Positions 6,819-14,105 are shown, counted from the first letter of the stretch. The stretch is DNA of 21,266 bases from JAVBSX01 sp031549145 (GCA_031549145.1 JAVBQI010000011.1:1-21266), one strand, 5' to 3'. Made by a program: numbers and translations. The notes: generated by a model not told the origin, from the letters alone.

Positions 6819-9800
6819 TTAAACGCTACGCCGCCGAAACAGCCCCGCGACGAGGACGTAAAAGAGCGGCACGAAAAAGATCGCTAAAAACGTCGCCGCC
6901 AGCGTTCCGCCGACCACGCTCGCTCCGAGCGAAAGCTGGCTCATGCTGCTCGCTCCGTGCGCGAACATCATCGGGAGCACCCCGAGCACGAACGCCATCG
7001 ACGTCATGATAATCGGCCTGAGTCGCATTCGAGCGGCCGTCGTCGCGGCCTCGAAGAGCGTTTTGCCCTCCTTTTCGTACAAACTTTTGGCGAACTCGAC
7101 GATCAAAATCGCGTTCTTCGCGGAAAGTCCCATCACGGTGAGCATCCCGACCTGAAAGTAAACGTTGTTTTCGAGACCGATCGCCATCGTCGCGGCAATC
7201 GCCCCGAAGACGCCGAACGGGACGACGAGCATCACGGCGGCGGGGACCGACCAACTTTCGTACAAGGCGGCGAGGCACAGAAACACGATCAGCAGCGAAA
7301 TGCCATACAGGGACATCGCCTGGTTGCCTGCCCGACGTTCCTCGTAGGAAAGCCCCGCGTAAGTCAGCCCAAAGCCCGGCGGGAGCTTCTCGACAAGCCC
7401 CGAGAGCGCGCTCATCCCGTCACCCGAGCTGACGCCCGGGGCCGGAAATCCAATGACTTCGAGGCCGTTGAATCCGTTGAACCGCGAGAGTTTCGGCGCC
7501 CCGGAAATCCACTCCCCGGACGAAAACGCCGAGAACGGGACCATGTTGCCGTGCGTATTCCGGACGTACCATTTTTCGAGGTCTTCCGGCGAGAGCCGTG
7601 AGCCGGCATCGCCTTGCACGAACACCCGCTTGACGCGGCCGCGGTCGATAAAGTCGTTCACGTAGGCCGAGCCCCAGGCGATCGACATCGTGCCGTTGAC
7701 ATCGGAGAGATTCGCCGCGAGCATCCGGGCTTTTTCTTCGTCGAACGTGACGCGGTACTGCGGTTCGTCCGGCAGGCTGAACGGCAGGGTCATCGCGAAC
7801 TTCCCGCTTCCCATCGCCAGGCCGAGGAGTTGATTCTGCGCCTCGACCAGCCTGTCGTGACCGAGTCCCGCGCGGTCCAGGAGGTAGAAGTCGATCCCCG
7901 AAGAAAGTCCCAGCTCGGAAATCGACGGCGGAATGTCCGGCGTCACCCTCGCCTCCTTGATCGTCTGGGCGAACGCCGAGGTCCGCTGATAGACGCTGTC
8001 AAGGTCGGTGCCCGGCTTGGTCCGCTCCTCGAACGGCTTGAGCGCGACGAACAGGATCCCGGCGTTCTGCGAGGCCCCGGCGAAGCTGAACCCGCCGATA
8101 CCCATGACCCCTTCGACGGCGTCCCCTTCGTGTTCGAGCAGGTAATCGCTGACCCGGGCGATGATTGCGTTCGTACGCTCCATCGAAGCGTTTTGCGGCA
8201 GTTCGACGCTGACGAACATCATTCCCTGGTCTTCGGAGGGAATGAAACCCGTCGGCAGTTTCGGGTACAGGTACACGATCACCGCGACGAATCCGGCGAA
8301 CAGCCCGAGAAACCGCACGCTCCGCCGCAGGATGTAGCCGACCGAGCCGGTGTAACGCTCGACGGTGAACGAAAACGCGGCGTTGAACCAGCGGAAAAGG
8401 AAGAACGCCTTTCGGTGCTCCTTCGCCGGGGTGAGGATCGTCGCACAGAGCGGCGGGGTGAACATGAGGGCGACGAGCACCGAGAGCGCCATCGCCGCGA
8501 TGATCGTGATCGAAAATTGCCGGTAAATCACGCCGGTCGAGCCGCCGAAAAACGCCATCGGAAAGAACACCGCGCTGAGAACCAGTCCGATCCCGATGAG
8601 CGCTCCTTGAATCTGCTTCATCGATTTCCGCGTCGCCTCTTTCGGCGAAAGTCCTTCCGTTTCCATGATCCGTTCGACGTTCTCGACGACGACGATCGCG
8701 TCGTCGACCAAAAGGCCGATCGCGAGGACCATCGCGAACATCGTGATCACGTTGATGGTGAACCCGAACGCGTAGAGGACGGCGAAGGTCCCGAGCAGCA
8801 CGACGGGAACGGCGAGCGTCGGAATGAGCGTGATCCGGAACCGCTGCAGGAAGATCCACATCACGAGAAAGACGAGGACGATCGCTTCGAGGAGCGTATG
8901 GATGACGGACTGGATCGAGGCGCTGACGACCGGAGCCATTTCGTTGACGAACGCGACCTTCGTCCCTTTCGGGAGAAACGGCTTCAGTTCCTCGACGGCG
9001 GCGTGAACGGCCCGGTCGGCTTCGAGGACGTTCGCCCCACTCGCCAGTTTGACCCCCATCCCGCAGGAAGGGTAGCCGTTGTAACGGGAGGTGAAATCGT
9101 AGCGCTCGGAGCCGAGTTCGACTTCGGCGATATTCTTGAGCCGGACTTGCGAGCCGTCGGTGTCGACCTTGACCAGGATTTCCCGGAACTGCTCCGCCGT
9201 GGTGAGCCGACTTTTGGCGACGACGGTCGCGCTGATTTGAACCTTGTCTTTCGTCGGCAGCCCGGCGAGCTTGCCGGAGGAAACCTGCACGTTCTGATTT
9301 TGGATCGCCTCGATCACGTCCTGCGGCATGAGGTTGAAACTGTACAGTTTCTCCGGATCGAGCCAGATTCGCATGCTGTAAGGAAAGCCCCAAACTTCGA
9401 TCGACCCGACGCCGGGGACCCGGGCGAGCGTGTCTTTCAGGTTCGAGGACATGTAATCGGCGAGGTCCGCTTCGTCGAGCGTGCCGTCGTCGCAGTAGAA
9501 CGAGATGATCGTGATGAAGTTCGCCTGCGATTTCGAGACGCTCAGCCCTTGCGACTGGACCTCGGGCGGCAGCATCGGGGTCGCGAGTTGCAGTTTGTTC
9601 TGGACCTGGACCTGTGCGGTGTCGGGGTTCGTTCCCTGTTCGAAGACGACCTGGATGTCGAAGCCGCCGTCGGCGGTGCTTGAGGAGACCATGTAGCGAA
9701 AGCCGTCGAGCCCGTTCATCTGCTGTTCGATGATCTGGACGACGGTATCCTGCACGGTCTGGGCGGAGGCACCGGGATAGACGCCGTAAAGGACGATGGT

Positions 9801-9923
9801 CGGCGGAGCGACCTCCGGGTATTGCGTGACCGGCAGCTGAAAAATCGCGGCGAGACCGGCCAGCATGATTAAAATGGCGACGACCCAGGCGAAAATCGGA
9901 CGCTCGATAAAAAATTCGGACAT
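6819..9923 (-). CDS. RND efflux pump, inner-membrane permease (HAE1/AcrB family)
   Basis: A 1034-residue proton-driven exporter of the hydrophobe/amphiphile efflux family, the inner-membrane trimer of a tripartite drug pump. The start MSEFFIERPIFAWVVAILIML is typical. Seen: a first membrane helix at 10-30, the large periplasmic porter domains, GLLVDDAIVVVEN in helix 4 with Asp407-Asp408 at the AcrB positions, the second-half periplasmic region, and NAILIVEFAK in helix 10 with the relay Lys (residue 946). There are twelve predicted membrane segments in two repeats, and length is normal. Its partner adaptor gene is 1.4 kb upstream, separated by a transposase unit and a DUF2442-like gene, so co-transcription from the tetR promoter may be broken. 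No Shine-Dalgarno is seen. No outer-membrane channel gene follows. Confidence 0.96.
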   Translation of the reverse strand: MSEFFIERPIFAWVVAILIMLAGLAAIFQLPVTQYPEVAPPTIVLYGVYPGASAQTVQDTVVQIIEQQMNGLDGFRYMVSSSTADGGFDIQVVFEQGTNPDTAQVQVQNKLQLATPMLPPEVQSQGLSVSKSQANFITIISFYCDDGTLDEADLADYMSSNLKDTLARVPGVGSIEVWGFPYSMRIWLDPEKLYSFNLMPQDVIEAIQNQNVQVSSGKLAGLPTKDKVQISATVVAKSRLTTAEQFREILVKVDTDGSQVRLKNIAEVELGSERYDFTSRYNGYPSCGMGVKLASGANVLEADRAVHAAVEELKPFLPKGTKVAFVNEMAPVVSASIQSVIHTLLEAIVLVFLVMWIFLQRFRITLIPTLAVPVVLLGTFAVLYAFGFTINVITMFAMVLAIGLLVDDAIVVVENVERIMETEGLSPKEATRKSMKQIQGALIGIGLVLSAVFFPMAFFGGSTGVIYRQFSITIIAAMALSVLVALMFTPPLCATILTPAKEHRKAFFLFRWFNAAFSFTVERYTGSVGYILRRSVRFLGLFAGFVAVIVYLYPKLPTGFIPSEDQGMMFVSVELPQNASMERTNAIIARVSDYLLEHEGDAVEGVMGIGGFSFAGASQNAGILFVALKPFEERTKPGTDLDSVYQRTSAFAQTIKEARVTPDIPPSISELGLSSGIDFYLLDRAGLGHDRLVEAQNQLLGLAMGSGKFAMTLPFSLPDEPQYRVTFDEEKARMLAANLSDVNGTMSIAWGSAYVNDFIDRGRVKRVFVQGDAGSRLSPEDLEKWYVRNTHGNMVPFSAFSSGEWISGAPKLSRFNGFNGLEVIGFPAPGVSSGDGMSALSGLVEKLPPGFGLTYAGLSYEERRAGNQAMSLYGISLLIVFLCLAALYESWSVPAAVMLVVPFGVFGAIAATMAIGLENNVYFQVGMLTVMGLSAKNAILIVEFAKSLYEKEGKTLFEAATTAARMRLRPIIMTSMAFVLGVLPMMFAHGASSMSQLSLGASVVGGTLAATFLAIFFVPLFYVLVAGLFRRRSV

Positions 9924-9993
9924 GGTGGGATATTTTACAATGGGAGTCGGAGCCGCGACCGTCAGGGAGCGGTTGAAATTCGTTGATGGATAT

Positions 9994-10647
9994 TCAATCT
10001 ATTCTGCCTTCATAAAGGTCATGGAGAGGAAAACAAATCAGGTATTCGGGCCAGCCGAGCGAATCGATATAAGGGCTTTCGAGAACCCAATTGCTCAGCC
10101 CGTCTTTCTCATAACACTCTTTCACGGCGGGATGTTTGACCGTTTCGAAAAATGGCTTGAAATTTACAGCGGATACATTTCCATCGGAAAAAGTAAATAC
10201 TGCTCGGTCCTCGCTCATTTTCGTGGATTGGATTGAAATGATTGTCTGGGTTGATGTTTCGGTCGTGGTTTCATCAATAACCGCGATTGTTGGCGGGTCG
10301 GAGATTCGAAAATCGAATTCTTCACATTCGATGATTTCGTCATGAAGAAAAAATCTTTTCCATTTATTGTAAATTCCAGGTGAACAGGCTCCGAGCACTT
10401 TTTTGAACTTGTCCAGATATGCAGGCGGCAGGCAGGCTCGAAGCGGCGTACGATGGATCGTCACCGAAACAACCTTTTCGTCTTCCATTTCCAGTTCGGC
10501 CCAACACTCGGCACTGCCGCTCCGGGCATTGACGCAAATACAATTGCCGCCGTTCGTATAAAAATGCAAGACCAGTCTGTAGTATTCGTAGGCAAGCGGG
10601 AAAGTAAAGTCCTCCAAAAATGAATTCGCCCCGAAGGGGCAGCGCAT
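9994..10647 (-). CDS. DUF2442-like protein with start inside a repeat
   Basis: A protein of about 217 residues if begun at the ATG 10647-10645. The C-terminal ~75 residues (RAVFTFSDGNVSAVNFKPFF, then VLESPYIDSLGWPEYLICFP and LHDLYEGR) look like a DUF2442 domain, a small domain of unknown function. The N-terminal ~100 residues (YYRLVLHFYTNGGNCICVNA onward) match nothing I recognise; a T-rich linker (TTTETSTQT) joins the two. The first ~9 codons (MRCPFGANS) lie in the palindromic array left of the transposase. The original start was therefore probably lost, or is a TTG at about 10619. The open frame extends to 10926 but that part is antisense to, or shadows, the transposase. It sits between the two efflux genes, with no evident link to efflux. 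Confidence 0.55.
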   Translation of the reverse strand: MRCPFGANSFLEDFTFPLAYEYYRLVLHFYTNGGNCICVNARSGSAECWAELEMEDEKVVSVTIHRTPLRACLPPAYLDKFKKVLGACSPGIYNKWKRFFLHDEIIECEEFDFRISDPPTIAVIDETTTETSTQTIISIQSTKMSEDRAVFTFSDGNVSAVNFKPFFETVKHPAVKECYEKDGLSNWVLESPYIDSLGWPEYLICFPLHDLYEGRID

Positions 10648-10708
10648 AACAGCCCAGGGCAACGCCCTGGGTTTCAAGGCCTCAATAACAATTCCGCCCT
10701 GAAAGGGC
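10628..10708. repeat. Three-hairpin REP array, left of the transposase
   Basis: Hairpins: GCCCCGAAGGGGC (10628-10640), CCCAGGGC-AAC-GCCCTGGG (10653-10671), and GCCCTGAAAGGGC (10696-10708). The order and spacing are the inverse of the array on the other side of the transposase, including a 24-base gap between the inner and middle hairpins. Confidence 0.9.
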
Positions 10709-10715
10709 AGTGCGA

Positions 10716-11168
10716 TCACGACCATAAATATCGTTCGTCGAAATCGATTTTGTGTTTTTTCAACAACAATTTCAATTCGTCTTGAAATGATGCTTTTTGG
10801 TGATGTTTTTCTTGTCCGACGATATATTCGACGACCTTCGGGACTTGCGATTCGCTGACGGAGAATACGCTGTAGCCGCCTTGCCACGCGAATCGGCTCA
10901 GTCTTTCGTTTCGGGTTTTCAACCAACGGGAGGAGCCGCGTTTTATGTCTTCGATCATTTTGGCGGGAGCGATCGTTTTCGCCATTAAAACGAGAATGTG
11001 AATATGATCATCCGTTCCGTTGATCGCCAAGGTGATGCAATCAAGGGAACTCAAAATTCCGACGGTGTAGGCATACAAATCGTCTCGGATATCTTTCGCC
11101 AAAACCGGTTTTCGGTTTTTCGTGCTATAGACAATGTGAAGAACGATTTTTGCCAATGATTGCGACAT
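10716..11168 (-). CDS. IS200-like / REP-associated tyrosine transposase (Y1 family)
   Basis: A 150-residue HUH single-strand DNA transposase. The start at 11168 (MSQSLAKIVLHIVYST) is preferred to 11243 because the longer version reads through the flanking repeat. Motifs: HIVYSTKNRKPVL (11-23), the metal-binding HUH pair in DDHIHILV (His55 and His57), WQGGYSVFSVS (95-105), and VVEYIVGQEKHH (112-123) with the likely catalytic Tyr115. Key residues are intact, so it may be active. It is bordered by inverted three-hairpin arrays (10628-10708 and 11177-11257) and has no accessory TnpB. The array structure suggests a REP-associated (RAYT) enzyme rather than a classical IS200, but the two share the same fold and the call between them is inference. 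Confidence 0.9.
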   Translation of the reverse strand: MSQSLAKIVLHIVYSTKNRKPVLAKDIRDDLYAYTVGILSSLDCITLAINGTDDHIHILVLMAKTIAPAKMIEDIKRGSSRWLKTRNERLSRFAWQGGYSVFSVSESQVPKVVEYIVGQEKHHQKASFQDELKLLLKKHKIDFDERYLWS

Positions 11169-11176
11169 TTTGCATT

Positions 11177-11257
11177 GCCCTTTCAGGGCGAATGTTTCGT
11201 GGGCATCCCGTAACCCAGGGCGTTGCCCTGGGCTGTTACGCACTGCCCTTTCAGGGC
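11177..11257. repeat. Three-hairpin REP array, right of the transposase
   Basis: Hairpins: GCCCTTTCAGGGC (11177-11189), CCCAGGGC-GTT-GCCCTGGG (11214-11232, outer GTAAC/GTTAC), and GCCCTTTCAGGGC again (11245-11257). The inner hairpin begins 9 bases upstream of the transposase ATG, so the array is also its leader. Confidence 0.9.
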
Positions 11258-11309
11258 GGGGAAAGATCGAAGGTCCAATGCGGTACGCGCAACGGTCGTG
11301 CGTTCGTTC

Positions 11310-12425
11310 TTACAACGCCGTTACCAATTCGATTTCGGATTCCTTCGCGAGGACCTTGGCGTCGGGTTCGACGAATTGGACACCTTCGACGATGATTCGC
11401 TCGCCCGCTTCGAGGCCAGAATCGACCAGCCAGGTGTTGCCCAGCGTCCGGCTGACCTGAACGTCCCGCCGCTCGACGGTGTCGTCCTCCCGCACGACCC
11501 AGACATACGCGTTCCTTTTCATGTCGCGTAAAAGGCCCTGCTGCGGAATCAGCTTCCCGTCCCGACGCACCCCCTCCTCGACCGAAGCCCGGACGAACAT
11601 CCCGGGCAACAGCGCCCCTTCGGGGTTCGGGATCGCGGCCCGCAAGGTGACCGTGCCGGTATCTTCCCGGACATGGTTGTCGATAAACTTGATCTTTCCC
11701 GAATGAGGGTACTCGCTCCCGTCTTCCAACGTCAGCTTGACGGTTGCTCCCTGCCAAAACGGGAGTCGCTCCTCGCTTTCGTTCGGGGAATGCCGCATCC
11801 GGAGCATTTGCGGAACGGCCGGGGGCAGGTCGACGTAAATCGGGTCGAGCTGCTGGATCACGGCCATTTCCTGCGGCTGCCCGTTGGTGACCAACGCCCC
11901 GACGGTGATCGTCGATCGCCCGATTTTTCCGGAGAGCGGGGCGTTGACCTTGCAGTATTCGAGGTCGAGCCTGGCCAGTTCGAGATCGGCCTTCGCGATT
12001 TCCCAGGCGTAGAGGGCGTCCTCGTATTCCTGCTCGCTCATCGTCTTGCTTTGGCGCAGCTGTTCGGCACGCTGACGCGCCCGTTCCATGCTTTCGAGAT
12101 TGGACTTCGCTTTGTCGAAATTGGCCTTATAGACGGACGAATCGATTTCGTACAATTCCTGTCCTTCCTCGACCAGCGCTCCTTCATCGAACTTGCGTTT
12201 CAGGATGATGCCGTTGACCTGCGGACGAACCTCGGCGACGTTGAAGGCGGCGGTGCGGCCGGGCAATTCCCGGATCAGCGGCACCGACTCGCTCTTGACG
12301 GTAAAGACATCGACCGTCGGCGCCAGCGCCTCCGGGGCGTGCGAGCCGTTGGCCGGGGAAGGGGTGCAGCCCGACAACAGGGGCAGGGCGGGAAGGGAAA
12401 GCAAGAAAAAAAGGTAGCGAATCAT
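11310..12425 (-). CDS. RND efflux periplasmic adaptor (membrane fusion) lipoprotein
   Basis: A 371-residue AcrA/MexA-type adaptor that links the RND pump to an outer-membrane channel. The signal peptide ends in the lipobox LLSGC (Cys20), so it is a lipid-anchored periplasmic protein. In order: the beta-barrel/lipoyl segment VRPQVNGIILKRKFDEGALV (about residues 66-85), a coiled-coil hairpin (about 100-150, KAKSNLESMERARQRAEQLR), the second lipoyl half APLSGKIGRSTITVGALV, a beta-barrel domain, and the membrane-proximal domain ending near residue 370. Length is normal. It follows tetR by 100 bases that are filled by a CTGTAG repeat, with the repeat ending 7 bases before the ATG and no Shine-Dalgarno visible. 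The pump gene is displaced 1.4 kb downstream by the transposase unit. Confidence 0.94.
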   Translation of the reverse strand: MIRYLFFLLSLPALPLLSGCTPSPANGSHAPEALAPTVDVFTVKSESVPLIRELPGRTAAFNVAEVRPQVNGIILKRKFDEGALVEEGQELYEIDSSVYKANFDKAKSNLESMERARQRAEQLRQSKTMSEQEYEDALYAWEIAKADLELARLDLEYCKVNAPLSGKIGRSTITVGALVTNGQPQEMAVIQQLDPIYVDLPPAVPQMLRMRHSPNESEERLPFWQGATVKLTLEDGSEYPHSGKIKFIDNHVREDTGTVTLRAAIPNPEGALLPGMFVRASVEEGVRRDGKLIPQQGLLRDMKRNAYVWVVREDDTVERRDVQVSRTLGNTWLVDSGLEAGERIIVEGVQFVEPDAKVLAKESEIELVTAL

Positions 12426-12432
12426 GGTTGTT

Positions 12433-12525
12433 AGGCTGTAGGCTATAGACTGTAGGCCGTAGGCTGTCGATTTAGACTCGGATAGGAATGAAACCCTATA
12501 GCCTAAAGTCTACAGCCTATAGCCT
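12433..12525. repeat. CTGTAG-rich palindromic repeat, copy 2
   Basis: The left half has AGGCTGTAGGCTATAGACTG and further TAGGCCGTAGGCTGT. The right half has the inverse, CTATAGCCTAAAGTCTACAG then CCTATAGCCT. It fills almost the whole tetR to adaptor gap, from the base next to the tetR stop codon to 7 bases before the adaptor ATG. Confidence 0.85.
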
Positions 12526-13092
12526 TTATAATTCATACGTCTGTTGAATCAAATAATCGACGATCGCCTGTCGTTCGGCGGGGGAAACGGAGACCAGGCC
12601 GGTGCACTCTTCCATCCAAAGGCCGTCGGCGGCGTATTGAATCATCTGGGCTTTCGGTGAGTTTTGCATTTCGCCGTGTTTTTCGACGAGGTTCGCGTAC
12701 CACTCGCCGCAAAGGATGTGGAGCGGTTCGTTATGACTCATCTCGAAGGTGAACGCCATGAACAGTTTCGTGGCGTCCTTAAACTTGGACTGTGAGAAAA
12801 ACGACCGGATGTACGCCCGAATGAAACTCCCTCGCGGCTCCGGATCGGCGGCGATGTAGCCGCTGATAAAATTTTCGTATTCGCCGAGGATTTCCCGGTT
12901 CAGCTCTTCGAGCAGGACCTGCTTCGAGGCGAAATGGTGAATCAGGCCCCCTTTGCTGACCCCGGCTCGTTCCGCGACCGCATCAAGCGTCAACCCGGAA
13001 AGACCTTTCTCGACGATCACCTCGGCCGCCGCCTCCAGCAGGGCGGCCCGGACGAGTTCCGGCTGCTTCTTTTTTCGGTAATTTTCGTTCAT
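12526..13092 (-). CDS. TetR/AcrR family transcriptional regulator
   Basis: A 188-residue one-component repressor. The N-terminal TetR helix-turn-helix is clear: RAALLEAAAEVIVEKGLSGL (about residues 15-34), TLDAVAERAGVSKGGLIHHF (35-54), then the FASKQVLLEEL cap. The C-terminal ligand-binding domain is divergent, as usual. As the first gene ahead of the adaptor and pump it most likely represses the efflux operon and itself. Its promoter carries two near-palindromic sites (13115-13128, 13172-13185) of the size TetR dimers bind; that the protein binds them is inference. The ligand is unknown. The start ATG 13090-13092 is the first Met and fits the family. Confidence 0.93.
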   Translation of the reverse strand: MNENYRKKKQPELVRAALLEAAAEVIVEKGLSGLTLDAVAERAGVSKGGLIHHFASKQVLLEELNREILGEYENFISGYIAADPEPRGSFIRAYIRSFFSQSKFKDATKLFMAFTFEMSHNEPLHILCGEWYANLVEKHGEMQNSPKAQMIQYAADGLWMEECTGLVSVSPAERQAIVDYLIQQTYEL

Positions 13093-13114
13093 TTTACGGG
13101 CTCAAAAAACACAA

Positions 13115-13128
13115 ACCGACCGGACGGT
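13115..13128. promoter_or_regulatory. Putative TetR operator O1
   Basis: ACCGACCGGACGGT is a 14-bp near-palindrome that differs from its own reverse complement at only two positions. It lies 22 bases upstream of the tetR ATG, downstream of the predicted transcription start. It is the inverted counterpart of O2, with one base different. Confidence 0.6.
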
Positions 13129-13166
13129 GGTTATATCGGCAACAAAATCACGTCTGTTGAGATATA

Positions 13167-13194
13167 ATCATACCGTCTGGTCGGTTTTTGTCAA
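13167..13194 (-). promoter_or_regulatory. Promoter of the tetR-efflux operon
   Basis: On the minus strand, a consensus -35 TTGACA (13194-13189) and -10 TATGAT (13172-13167) are separated by 16 bases. The spacer contains operator O2, so a bound repressor would block RNA polymerase directly. Confidence 0.7.
13172..13185. promoter_or_regulatory. Putative TetR operator O2 in the promoter spacer
   Basis: ACCGTCTGGTCGGT, which on the minus strand reads ACCGACCAGACGGT. It matches O1 at 13 of 14 bases in inverted orientation and sits between the -35 and -10 boxes. Confidence 0.65.
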
Positions 13195-13225
13195 GGGCCT
13201 TTTTCACGAAAAAAGAAAAAACGAA

Positions 13226-13290
13226 CCGCATACTGTGTACGCAGGGTTCCGACGTTGACCGCCTTCCCCGCGTACGCAGTACGCAGCTCG
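13226..13290. repeat. GCGTACTGCGTACGC hairpin, copy 2
   Basis: The left arm CCGCATACTGTGTACGCAGG and right arm CCGCGTACGCAGTACGC pair imperfectly around a spacer of about 20 bases. It is the same family as 6705-6771, placed between the tetR promoter and the end of the isomerase gene, where it can act as a terminator for the latter. Confidence 0.75.
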
Positions 13291-13343
13291 TAATGATCAC
13301 CGACGTCTTCGCCGTTCGGCTAAAATTGAAATTCGTACACGGC

Positions 13344-13910
13344 CTATTTCGGGGCCTTGATCGCGTGCACGAGGGTATGGCAGAAGAACGAGTGCATGTC
13401 TTCGACCAGCTCGTAAACCTTGGACGGAACGTGCAGGTTGATGTGGGAAAGTTCTTTGAGCTTCCCGCCGGCGAATCCGGTCATGCCGAGGACGACCGCC
13501 TTGTTCTCTCTCGCGTATTCGGCGGCGAGGACGACGTTCGGAGAGTTGCCGCTCGCGGAAATCAGGATCACCAAGTCGTTCGGGTTCATCAGATTACGCA
13601 GCTGCCCTTCGAAAACCCGGTCGTAACCGCAGTCGTTGCCGAGGGCGGTGATCGTCGAGACGTTGCCACAAAGGGTCATGATCCGGGGCGGCTTGTCGTT
13701 CGGACCGGCGACGTTTTTGCCGAAATCGGCCGCGAAATGCACGGCCGCCGCCGCGCTGCCGCCGTTCCCGGCCGTAAAAATCTGCTGGTCGGCCTTATAG
13801 GCTTTGCAAACCGCTTCGGCCGCTTCCGCCAATTTCGCCTGATCGACATCGGCGAGCAGGGCCATGAACCAATCGTGATATTCTTTGACGCGTTCGGGAA
13901 TACTCGACAT
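13344..13910 (-). CDS. GmhA-like SIS-domain phosphoheptose isomerase
   Basis: A 188-residue SIS-domain protein of the phosphoheptose isomerase (GmhA/DiaA) group. GmhA converts sedoheptulose 7-phosphate to glycero-manno-heptose 7-phosphate for surface glycans. The start at 13910 (MSSIPERVKEY) fits the family; the longer frame to 13967 is not needed. Motifs: FTAGNGGSAAAAVHFAADFG (phosphate loop and metal His), ALGNDCGYDRVF, ISASGNSPNV, and VEDMHSFFCH near the C-terminus. By alignment from memory with E. coli GmhA, His61, His175 and His180 are kept, but Glu65 is Asp and Gln172 is Glu, so the substrate may differ. It has its own promoter, is downstream of the DUF1559 gene, and no other heptose gene is in the window. 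Confidence 0.85.
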   Translation of the reverse strand: MSSIPERVKEYHDWFMALLADVDQAKLAEAAEAVCKAYKADQQIFTAGNGGSAAAAVHFAADFGKNVAGPNDKPPRIMTLCGNVSTITALGNDCGYDRVFEGQLRNLMNPNDLVILISASGNSPNVVLAAEYARENKAVVLGMTGFAGGKLKELSHINLHVPSKVYELVEDMHSFFCHTLVHAIKAPK

Positions 13911-13975
13911 TTCCGTAGTTGATCCTTTCGTTAAGAGTGTATCGGTTTCAGCAGGCCAATCCCGCACAGAAGACC

Positions 13976-14003
13976 ATTATACGGCCAAGACACCGTTTTT
14001 CAA
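13976..14003 (-). promoter_or_regulatory. Promoter of the GmhA-like gene
   Basis: Minus-strand TTGAAA (14003-13998) and a perfect TATAAT (13981-13976) with 16-base spacing, about 70 bases upstream of the start codon. Confidence 0.65.
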
Positions 14004-14024
14004 GGACGAGGGGTTCTTCTTATA

Positions 14025-14098
14025 CTAGCCCCAAGCGTCAGCGCGGGGGGATATCATTGTGTGTGCAAATATCCCCCCGCGCTTACGCTTGGGGCTAG
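14025..14098. repeat. 74-bp near-perfect hairpin (AAGCGTCAGCGC family)
   Basis: Two 30-base arms (14025-14054 and 14069-14098) are inverted repeats with a single mismatch, around a 14-base loop. The arm reads CTAGCCCCAAGCGTCAGCGC then GGGGGGATAT. It starts 7 bases after the DUF1559 stop codon and ends about 20 bases before the promoter of the next gene, so it probably insulates the two transcripts. Confidence 0.9.
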
Positions 14099-14105
14099 TT
14101 TTTCC

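Noticed and set aside
7999..9393. Second minus-strand frame inside the RND gene
   Set aside because: Out-of-frame shadow of the pump, very arginine-rich, with no motif.
7614..9683. Long plus-strand open frame (689 codons) opposite the RND gene
   Set aside because: It is antisense to a clearly coding gene and its composition (Arg, Asp, Glu and Gly runs) is what GC-biased third positions give on the opposite strand. No domain is recognisable.
10648..10926. N-terminal extension of the DUF2442-like frame
   Set aside because: It overlaps the transposase gene out of frame and reads through the palindromic array. The sequence is basic and repetitive, so it is a chance open stretch.
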